A program made the position numbers and the translations under genes. Source: Cricetomys ansorgei (taxonomy: Eukaryota; Chordata; Mammalia; Rodentia; Nesomyidae). Taken from it: 64,000 nt of DNA. Positions within the stretch are counted from its first letter, which is position 1. Every line of letters begins with the position of its first letter. The stretch is taken from the NCBI GenBank assembly GCA_026225945.1, contig JAMJFZ010001815.1, positions 18,125,501 through 18,189,500 of the forward strand, written 5' to 3'. Below the pieces are notes generated by a model. That model was not told where the DNA came from. It saw only the letters and a list, made by a program, of their open reading frames with translations, and did no database searches. Below, one piece after another: positions 56,285 through 64,000 of this stretch.

Positions 56285-57325
56285 AAGATATATGATGAAG
56301 CAAATTCCTATTTCTTTTCTTGTATCTAAGTCTTTGAAAAATCAATATTCAAAGGCAACTAAATAAAGATTTTTAAAAACTCACTAAATGGGCCAAACCA
56401 AAGAATTTAAATGACCCTAAGCACTTAAAAGCCAGCATTACAATACACTAAACATAGACCTTAAAATATGTTTGCCCTATGAAGTCATCATAGGATTCTG
56501 GCTGTTCTGTTCATTCTGGTTTTCTGCTGATTGGAAGAAGATGATAGATAGACTGTTGATTGTTTGATTGATTGATTAATTAGATTATTCATCAATTGAT
56601 TGGTGGTATTTGGGTACAGAAAAAGGTATCTCATAGATTCACTGTAGAGCTATAAGTGAAAAAAAATTGACACTGTTTACATAAAAGCCTTTAAATTGTA
56701 AATGCATTACAATCCGAGAATTTTCCTGACATGGCTTCTTTTTTTAAGAAAATGTCATATCTGCAGTAAAGATTGAAATGAAAGAAGGCCAATAAAGTTT
56801 ATTGAGGTTAATTAATTAATTGTTCAATTAATTAAGAGACATAGACTCACTATATGGCCCAGGCTGGTCTCCAATCTTAATTCTCCTGCCTCCTCTTGAA
56901 TGCTGAAATGACATTTGGGTCTCACCATGGTCCTCATTTCAGCACTATTTATAATGTCAAAACTTATACATCCAATAAATTATAATGCAGTCATCTAACA
57001 ATATCACATTTAGTCATTTAAATGATACCTCAATACAATTTCATGAAGAACTAGAAATAATTTTCCTAATATAAAAAATCCCACATAGTCACAATTATAA
57101 TCAAGCCACGTACATATTAGAAGAATAAGAGCTTTTACTTATCATATTTCATATACATATACACGTACAGATACACAAACACACAGAGACATATACACAT
57201 ATACACATATAAACTATTCTGTGACAGAGTTTAGCTAGGGAGACAAAGCACATATCTACCCACCCCAGAAAGAGAGCCCAGGACAGACCAAAGTAACAAC
57301 TGCCTAAGTATCAAATTTAGTGAAA
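56285..57325. other. Mostly unassigned DNA with an old B1
   Basis: GATT repeats near 56556-56590 and a TTAATTAATT stretch near 56810 precede the B1 at 56836. The 57143-57212 part is CA/TA-rich. Nothing else was recognised. Confidence 0.4.
56836..56925 (-). mobile_element. Old B1/PB1 SINE, reverse
   Basis: ACTCACTATATGGCCCAGGC, GGTCTCCAATCTTAATTCTC and GAATGCTGAAATGAC follow the reversed B1. Truncated and diverged. Confidence 0.75.
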
Positions 57326-58250
57326 TGAGGTTTATTTATTTATTTATTTATTTATTTTTATTTCTCTCATACAATACATCTTGAGCGCAATGTTTTCCTT
57401 CCTCCACTCCTCCCAGTTCCCCCTCCATTGCTCCTCTCCCCCAAATTCACTCCTCTTCCTTTTCCCTTCAGAAAAGGGCAGACCTCCAAGGCATATCAGT
57501 TGAACACGGCATAACAAGACACAATAAGACTAGGCACAAACCCTCCTACCTATCAAGGCTGGGAGAGGCAACCTACTAGGAGGAAAAGGGTCCTAAAAGC
57601 AGGCAAAAGAGTCAGAGACATCCCCCCACACACAAACTGACCCCCCCTACTAGAAGTCCTCTGAACACTAAGCTAAATAATCTTAACATGTATGCAGAGG
57701 ACCTAGTGCAGATCCATGCAGGCTACATGATTGCCCTGCTTAGTTGATTCTGTGGGCGGTGTTCTCTTGGTGTCCTCAATCTCTCTGGCTTCTAGAATCC
57801 TTCCTTCCCCTCTTCTGAGGGGTTCCCGAGTTCCACCTAAAGTTCGGCTATGGGTCTCTGTATCTGTCCCATCAGCTGCCCGAGGAAGCCTCTCTGATGA
57901 TGATTGAACTAGGCACTCATCTATGACTATAGCAGAATAACATTAGGGATCATTTCATTGATTTGATTTTAATTAGCCAGTTGTGTTTAGTTCTACCCTA
58001 GGTATCTGGGCTATGCAGCCTCTGGTTCCTGGCCATTTAGGCAGTGCCAGGCCTGGGCTCCCTCTCGTGGCAAATTCTGCCCCTCCATTGTCCATTGGCA
58101 CATCTTGCAGGTAGGACAAATTGTAGGTCTAAGGTTTTGTGTCTGAGTTGGTGTCCCAGTCCCCCCACTGGAAGCCTTGCCTGCTTACAGGAGATGGCCT
58201 GTTCAGGCTCCATGCCTTCCGTTACTAGGAGTCCTCACTAGGGTTATCCA
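57326..58250 (-). mobile_element. L1 3' region (Lx-like), reverse
   Basis: A TTTA-repeat head (reversed tail, 57329-57358) is followed by CCTCCACTCCTCCCAG, GACTAGGCACAAACCCTC, ATGCAGAGGACCTAGTGCAG, GGGTCTCTGTATCTGTCCC and TTCCTGGCCATTTAGGCAG. These are antisense L1 3'-UTR landmarks. It is distinct from the L1 at 19058, and no frame is retained. Confidence 0.75.
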
Positions 58251-58635
58251 ACGCAAGGTATTTTTGATTGCGGTGACTAACAGTAGTATGAATGACGGGT
58301 TACTCACAAGGAGTCAGGATGACTCAGATGTAGCTGCATCACCAGAAAAGCCACCCCAACAGTGTGGGAAGACTCCTGGAAGCCTGCAAACCTGGCTTGT
58401 TTGCAGTTTACAGGCTGCTCCACAGTCTTCTCCAGTCTGGCTGAGTCTCCACCCCAGCAACTGTTGACCCCATTTTATACTGTTGGTAGGGACCCTCAAA
58501 AATCTTCCAAGCTTCCATTCTTCCCAGATGAGGGCCATTTTGTTTACTTCCTGTTTACTACCCGAGGCTCAGGAGCTTCCCGTCCTTTCTGGGGCAAATG
58601 TTTCAATTTGGAGAGAATGTTGCAAGTTGGATGAA
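58251..58635. mobile_element. Unclassified LTR-like segment
   Basis: GC-richer than its surroundings, starting near GATTGCGGTGACTAACAG, with a CCCATTTTATACTG box. It breaks the L1 order on its left. I think it is a rodent dispersed repeat, perhaps an ERV LTR, but could not place its ends or a target duplication. The overlapping frames of 74-96 codons here have no domain. Confidence 0.3.
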
Positions 58636-58745
58636 TAAGCCATACAACACATACACATAGAGAAACACACACACATACTTATGGACACACATGCACAGGT
58701 ATACGTCTATACACACACACACAGATATATACACATACACATATA
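58636..58745. repeat. CA-rich low-complexity DNA
   Basis: ACACATACACA and ACACACAC units with interruptions. Confidence 0.85.
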
Positions 58746-59909
58746 CTCACAGACTTAGTCTTCCCCAAAAAATAATTAACAGTTATCTCTGTGTAGTGAA
58801 ATTATTAGTAACTTTGTTTTCATGTCTGTATATGCTTTCAGTTCTCTAAATTTCCCCAACTGAGCCCTTACTAATAAATGATCTAGTTATCAGGATGAAT
58901 ATTAACATTTCTTGTGAGAGTTAAAGGGAAAAAGGCCTACAAAACCATAGGTAGACAGAGGCTGATCAGTGCTCTCCATCTTTGTGGGCTTCGCTGCGCA
59001 TTCTGAACTGAGCCGGAGCTCTGTGTCCATTTATGCTTTCTGTGCAGAGCACATCTGTGAAAAGACAAGCACACGTCGTAAGTCATTCCTACAGGGCAGA
59101 TACATTAGCATTGATCTTGGAAAGAGATGTCCCACCCCTCGCAGCTTGAAATAAGGGTTGTCAGGATGTGTCTCCACCCGTGAACACTCATCACCCTGAG
59201 CTACAAAACAATGAGTGCCATACGGAAAAAAATAAATAAAACATCGCCTGATTAAGCAAAGCGTCATCATGGAAAAACAATCACTCCTTTTGAATTTTCC
59301 CGCGAGACTATCTTAATAACTCGCTCATAACAGTTATCTCCTAGGAAACTCTAGTTCACGGAGGAGAACTGTTAAACAATATGAATCCGGCACAAATGGC
59401 ACAGAATGGATGTTTCCAACCATGAATATCTACGTTTACTAAAAGGCCACAAAGGGCAAAGATCACTACTAATTCATAAGGAGTATTCTACAGTATCATT
59501 GAAATCGTTATAGGGTATTTTGTTACATAAATATATCATAATGTAGCAATGTATCCTTATAAATTATTAAATTTTTTCAATATAAAAATTTCCAAATAAA
59601 AATTAAATTATTTTTGCTATTCCTCCTCCATATGCAGCCTGTCACACCAGAAACTATCTGTCATCATAACAAAGGAAACCTTGTAAAACCTAATTGGCAA
59701 GCACAGGCTTTGATTTGTGAGATCAAAGATTTATGAGGAATAAGAAATAGCATTTTAGACAAACAACATTTTAATATCACTGGACTATAATCCTCTCATG
59801 AAGGTGGGAAATACATTTTATTGCTTCCAGCATGAAATTAGACAAGGAAATTCTACAATTACACTAAAGTCTTCCTTAAAATATAGCTTTTTAAGGCTAG
59901 GAGCACAAG
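58746..59909. other. Unassigned DNA
   Basis: No repeat or gene recognised. This is a long repeat-free stretch. Confidence 0.4.
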
Positions 59910-59949
59910 TAAGTATGCACACATATAAATACACACACATGCATGCACA

Positions 59950-59984
<35 letters not shown>
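59910..59984. repeat. CA-rich tract with perfect (CA)n
   Basis: Imperfect ACACATA units then a perfect CA run ending ACGTATC. Confidence 0.9.
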
Positions 59985-59985
<1 letters not shown>

Positions 59986-60483
59986 ATCTAGGGAAGATCA
60001 CCAGTTCATGCAACCTGGACTCAAAATTATCTATGTGTCTGTTCTTACATTTATTGTTTTGTTAAACTGCCAGTTTTTCACATTGATTTATTGGCTAAAT
60101 ATACAATGACATTAAGGTCAAACACAGATTGGTATCATCCAGTGCAGAGCAAAACCAATAACACTGCTGGGAGCGTTTTACCAAAATTTGGTTCTTTATG
60201 AACCCTGGTGGTATACAGCAAGATTGAAGCAATTCATACTATTAACGGGGTCTTGTAAATTTGCTGAGTTTTACGTTTCTAATATTGATGACCAATTTAC
60301 AAAAGAAAAAGGATGGAGGGCCTTGCAAGGAGAAGCAGTGCTATAAATTGCTTATCCATCTCCTGGTTTGGAATGGTTGTTTTATTTTTCCAAAGTAGAA
60401 ACATATTTTGTTTTCTCAAAGAAACATCTTTCATCAAAAGATGCTCGGATGGAGACTCACGTTAGTCAGTTGTCACAGTGATA
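59985..60483. other. Unassigned DNA
   Basis: Nothing recognised. Confidence 0.4.
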
Positions 60484-60776
60484 CTCATTACCCATTGTTG
60501 TGTAACAAATTAGACGCAAAATCTAGTAGCTTAAAATAATAAAATGTAGTCTTTTGTAATCTGAGTGGGTCAGGCAACCAGGTGTAGTTTGTTCGCATCC
60601 CTTCCTCAGGGACTCTGTGGGAGACAATCAGAGTGTTGGCAAGCTACAGTCACCTCAGGTCACCTGGTGTGCTGACCTCCATGTCCACGCATGTCATTGG
60701 CTGTCAGACTGAGGCCTGTTTTTCGTTTTTTGCCATTATTTATAATCTGCACTTGGTTTCCTGTCACATGGGCCTC
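60484..60776 (-). mobile_element. Ancient MLT-type repeat, reverse, left part
   Basis: CATTGTTGTGTAACAAATTA, AATCTAGTAGCTTAAAATAA and GAGTGGGTCAGGCAACCAGG are the reversed 3' end of an old mammalian MLT-like LTR. CACATGGGCCTC precedes the LTR that interrupts it. It resumes at 61663. Confidence 0.5.
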
Positions 60777-60970
60777 TGTTGTAGAAGTTTATTTTTAGTA
60801 ATGTATAAAATAATTGTTTTATGCACTGTTGGGTGAGGGGCTCCCTAGGTCTTGGCATTTTGTATTGTTTGTGCTGTTGGATTTATGTGGTGGATGATTG
60901 ATTGCTAATGATCTGCACATGGTATTGGTACCTGAGGGATTCTGGATCAATATAAACACCTGAGCTCAGA
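60777..60970 (+). mobile_element. LTR (class III-like), copy C, 5' part
   Basis: TGTTGTAGAAGTTTATTTTT head, TCCCTAGGTCTTGGCATTTT and CAATATAAACACCTGAGCTC match copy A (19696) closely. It is interrupted at 60971 by an ERVK-like LTR. GGCCT is present on both outer sides (60771-60775 and 61663-61667), a 5-bp duplication with at most a one-base boundary shift. Confidence 0.8.
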
Positions 60971-61523
60971 TGTAGAGAAACACTTGGAAGAAATCTTTGT
61001 TATTTTGGTTTCTTTAAAAACGCAAAATGGCATTTGAATTAGGTTTGTATTCCCACCCCACCTGTGGCATAGCTGTTTACAAGTTGGATTTGGAATGCTT
61101 GATGTAGGTGACTATAATTTGGTTGTGTGCAGTCATTCTGGCACCTGTAGCTTGTTTTTGGGATTGGGTGTCACATGAATATATGAGAACTTTTGGCTTA
61201 GGATATAAAAAGTCCGAAGCCCTGAGAAAGGGGATGGTTATTGGTTGGTGGTTCTTTGCTTTGGTTGCTGTCATTAGTGTGATAATTCCTGAAAGAACAA
61301 AGGTTGGAGGGATTGAGTTTATAGACCTTGAGCTGAGACACTAGTCTAACTCGTTGTCAGCTAGTCCTCTTCAGGCTTAGGACAGCCTAAAAAAATGCTG
61401 TGAAGAGTTCTACCTTTCTCTCATTGTATATCAAGGCCACTTGTAAAAACAGTGAAGATTTCTTTCTATCTTTCCTTCCCCCTTTCCTAAATAGAGAGGA
61501 AAAGATTGTAATGTACTGCTACA
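60971..61523 (+). mobile_element. ERVK-like solo LTR (553 bp), copy 2
   Basis: TGTAGAGAAACACTTGG to GTACTGCTACA, with a perfect 6-bp duplication CTCAGA at 60965-60970 and 61524-61529. TATAAAAAG near 61205 is a likely promoter box. Same length and full-length homology with 28663-29215, in inverted orientation. GATTTGGAATGCTTGATG is identical in both. The 78-codon frame inside is not conserved in the other copy. Confidence 0.9.
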
Positions 61524-61529
61524 CTCAGA

Positions 61530-61662
61530 CGCTCAGGATTCCACTGTACAGAATGGCGCTGGCCAGGATGGCAGCTCCCTCTGCTGAGGTCTCTCAGGGT
61601 TCACACCTATGATTACACCTCCAGGTCACTTTGCTGAGCAACGCTGTAGGTGTACTGCAACA
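61530..61662 (+). mobile_element. LTR (class III-like), copy C, 3' part
   Basis: GCTCAGGATTCCACTGTACA, GCTCCCTCTGCTGAGGTCTC and a CACACCTATGATTAC block continue copy C after the ERVK LTR. Ends near TACTGCAACA. Confidence 0.8.
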
Positions 61663-61725
61663 GGCCTTTCACATGCTTGCTACATCAAAGTGAGAAAACC
61701 AAATGTGCCCAATCAATGAAGAATT
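61663..61725 (-). mobile_element. Ancient MLT-type repeat, right part
   Basis: GGCCTTTCACATGCTTGCTA then AGTGAGAAAACC continues the old repeat broken at 60776. The right boundary is not determined. Confidence 0.35.
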
Positions 61726-63029
61726 TGGAGTACTCTTTTTAGTTGGTTTGGTTTCCAAATTCAGTAATGAAATAAAAGTTTTTGTTTGCTTGTTTTTCAG
61801 ATTGTTGTGTTTTTTTTTTTTTGAACTGGAGGAGTGCATCCAAATTTCAAAGGATTTCTTTGTCCTGGGATGTACAGGTTCTCACCTCAGGTGAAGTCCA
61901 GTAAATATAAAAGCCTCAAGGGCATAGCAGAGAAATGGCTTCAAGGAATTATAATAATCTGGCGTGTGAGTTTTGATTTGAAGTGTGAAATCTCTGTGAA
62001 CTTCCCAAGAGATTCTGATTTCACAGCTGCATTGGGAACTCCTGATTTTCAGTATTAGGTTTGTGGCAGGTGCAGCCCCTGGACTCAGATCAGAGCCACT
62101 AGGTGAGCGGCAGTGGGTAAGCTGTTACCTTGGACTTCAATTCTCTCCTGGGAAAAATTAAAATATTTTGTGTGACTTATACATTTGTTGTTAGAAACTA
62201 ATATAGAAATACCTTGCCTCTATGCCCAGTATAGATGAGATATGATAATGATTATAACCACATAGTTGAATGAACGAGATATTAAAATATTCACCACCAA
62301 TGGTTCCAGTCAAAGTATAATGCACGATATTTCCTGCCAATTTTCTTGAGGATTATTTTTAGGATATATTCTTGGGTCATTTTAAGGATACATGTTACAG
62401 TACCTTTAAAGTTATTGAGCTACTATGTAGATATAAGGGCTTGTAAATTTTTTTCAATCAATCATATGAGACTATTTTAGATGTTGGGGGCACATAAATT
62501 GGTAATCTAGAGCAATTTATTACTCTAATGTATAAAACAGAAAGACAAACAACCATTGTAATATGACAAATAGCTCTCCTCTTTTCCAAATTCTGAGCCA
62601 AATACACCCAATATCTTACAGGTCAAAACAAATAATGTATATGCATGTGGTGAATGGATTTCTAATCCTGAATACCAGAGATCACCAAGAGAACACTGTG
62701 CTACATCCAGGCAACTTTCTGTTCTGATTCTCCTAGGCAGAGCGTTTCTAGGGAGGACAAGAGTGGGGTATTCTAGCTCCTCAGAGAAAGGAGGCAGGGC
62801 AAGGAAGAATGCTACAGGCTCCTGATTCCCAGGGCAGTACTATAGACTTGCTTGCTCACAGAGTAGGAGCCAGCAAGTCAGGGTCCCTAGTGCTAAACCT
62901 GACTTTTCCTGTTTCTGTCCGGCCCATATGTTAAGAATAATTTTATATCTTTTGAAGGTTGAAAAAAAAAAAAGAACATTTTTGTGACATATCAACATTG
63001 CCTAGACTGAAATTTCAGAGTCCATAAAT
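61726..63029. other. Unassigned DNA with a weak MIR-like piece
   Basis: 61810-61822 is a poly-T tract. 62095-62200 (GTGGGTAAGCTGTTACCTTG and following) may be a very old MIR core but is too diverged to be sure. No gene recognised. Confidence 0.35.
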
Positions 63030-63205
63030 AACTTGATTGAAACACAGCCATGCTCATTTATTTACCTCTTACTCTGTCTATTTTCAACCTACCAGTGGCA
63101 GCGTGGGAGAGAGGAGACTGTGCCTGTGTGGCCACAGAGTGTAGAATATTTGATATCTGAGCTTTTGTGGGACAAGTTTGCCAATCTTTTACATAATAGG
63201 AAAAC
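63030..63205. mobile_element. Ancient hAT-type element, copy 1
   Basis: GAAACACAGCCATGCTCATT, TCTGTCTATTTTCAACC, GACTGTGCCTGTGTGGCCAC and TTTGTGGGACAAGTTTGCCA follow an old mammalian hAT-like DNA transposon. The family name is not certain. The 130-codon frame crossing it is not a gene. Confidence 0.55.
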
Positions 63206-63824
63206 CTGGCTCAAGGAAATGTCATTCTCCATCGTGACCTTTTGCTGGAGGCAAAACCTTTTCCATGTTTCTGGGATTGATAAGGAACCACCTCCCTCTC
63301 TGTGCCCACCGCCCTCTCTCGGTGCCCACCATTTTCTACAACCTGCCCTTCCTACACCCCAATCAAAAGTGGGCAGGCATTTTAGAGCTTTCCTTAACCC
63401 CTCATATCCAGCCAATCACAGCTAGACTTCTGCTTGTTTTCCCTTTAAAATGTCCCTGGCATCATCTTTCCCAGATTCAGTACTTCACACCAGGATCCCC
63501 GAAAGGTTTCCAATTAGAGCGTTTATTTCTGGTACCTCCAAAGTCTTTTAGATTGAAAATAACTTGAGAGAGTCTCTGCCCAATCCCCTCATTAGTAAAA
63601 TTAGGAGACAGTTAGCCTGTGAGGCAAAACAGCTTCCACAAATTTGCAAGTCAAATTTGTGAGGGGCCAGACCTGACTCCCTCCTCTACAAAGGCTCAGC
63701 GATCCTTCCACCCTGGCCTGCTCTCTGTTCATGTAGCTTTATTACACAATCCTAATGACTCACTCCCACTGGTCACATCAAATTCATAATCTAGGCAAAA
63801 GATAAAATTATATTCTGTACGTAC
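63206..63824. other. Unassigned DNA
   Basis: C/T-rich patches near 63290-63360. No repeat or gene recognised. Confidence 0.4.
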
Positions 63825-63990
63825 CTTTTGTAAATAAAGTTTTATTGGAAGACAACTGTGATTATTTGCTTGCTTATTCTCTGTGACTGCTTTTTTTTTT
63901 TTTTTGCTACAAGGACACAGGAGACAAAATGGCTCACAAAGCTTAATATTTTCTATTCAGTCCTTTGTGAAAGATGTTTGCTGATCTCTG
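63825..63990. mobile_element. Ancient hAT-type element, copy 2
   Basis: AATAAAGTTTTATTGGAAGA, TCTCTGTGACTGC, AATGGCTCACAAAGCTTAAT and GATGTTTGCTGATCTCTG match the same family and orientation as 63030. A T run of about nineteen interrupts it (63888-63906). Confidence 0.6.
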
Positions 63991-64000
63991 ATATAGACCT

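Noticed and set aside
61108..61344. 78-codon hydrophobic, Trp-rich frame resembling a membrane segment
   Set aside because: It lies wholly inside an LTR. The homologous LTR at 28663-29215 has a stop codon in the same frame, so the frame is not conserved.
63033..63425. 130-codon frame near the right end
   Set aside because: Its first part is an ancient hAT element and the rest is C-rich unassigned DNA. No domain is visible.
1..64000. A prokaryotic or viral defence system or operon
   Set aside because: No long open frames, no ribosome-binding-site spacing and pervasive rodent SINEs and LTRs exclude a prokaryotic or phage origin.

Overview
The window looks like ordinary nuclear DNA from a muroid rodent. 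The evidence is its interspersed repeats: B1, B2/B3, B4 and ID SINEs, rodent-type L1 3' ends, MaLR (ORR1/MT-type) LTRs, small hAT-Charlie elements of the CAGTGGTTCTCAACC type, class II (ERVK-like) LTRs, and long CA, GA, TA and GAAA microsatellites. The base composition is AT-rich. Species cannot be fixed from the sequence. The B1 copies carry a 3' half (GTTACAACAGAGAAACC) that differs from the mouse/rat form I know (GGCTACACAGAGAAACC) and from the hamster form, so a muroid outside Mus, Rattus and the hamsters is possible.

I found no protein-coding gene, exon chain, RNA gene, CRISPR array or prokaryotic feature. The longest ATG-to-stop frame is 134 codons and lies across an LTR. All other long frames lie in repeats, low-complexity DNA or random-looking sequence. 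I read the window as intergenic or deep intronic.

Layout: 1-6.4 kb is mostly unassigned DNA with an old MaLR end and poly-T tracts. 6.4-10.4 kb has two MaLR LTRs, B2/B3, ID and a hAT copy. 10.7-13.9 kb has an ERV LTR with probable internal sequence and a MaLR LTR split by an L1. 15.7-17.4 kb has B4 copies, one split by an LTR, and a CTCF-like site. 19.1-20.8 kb is an L1 interrupted by a solo LTR. 22-25 kb has B1 copies and a three-layer nest. 26.3-26.8 kb is an ancient L2. 28.0-30.3 kb is a reverse-strand MaLR provirus remnant carrying a later ERVK LTR. 30.3-37.3 kb has B3, B4, hAT, B2, MaLR and a clean solo LTR. 39-46 kb has a second copy of the 19.7 kb LTR family, B1 and L1. 48.8-49.8 kb is AT-palindromic DNA plus B3 and B1. 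50.7-52.7 kb is an L1 with two nested MaLR LTRs in opposite orientation. 53.8-54.2 kb is a 14-unit minisatellite. 54.3-58.6 kb has old L1M, a long ERVK LTR and a reverse L1. 60.5-61.7 kb is a three-layer LTR nest. 63.0-64.0 kb has two copies of one ancient hAT family.

There is no operon-like cooperation to describe. The information here is in insertion order, target-site duplications (TSDs), the minisatellite, and a few protein-binding-site-like motifs. Family names are from memory of consensus sequences. Classes are firmer than subfamilies.
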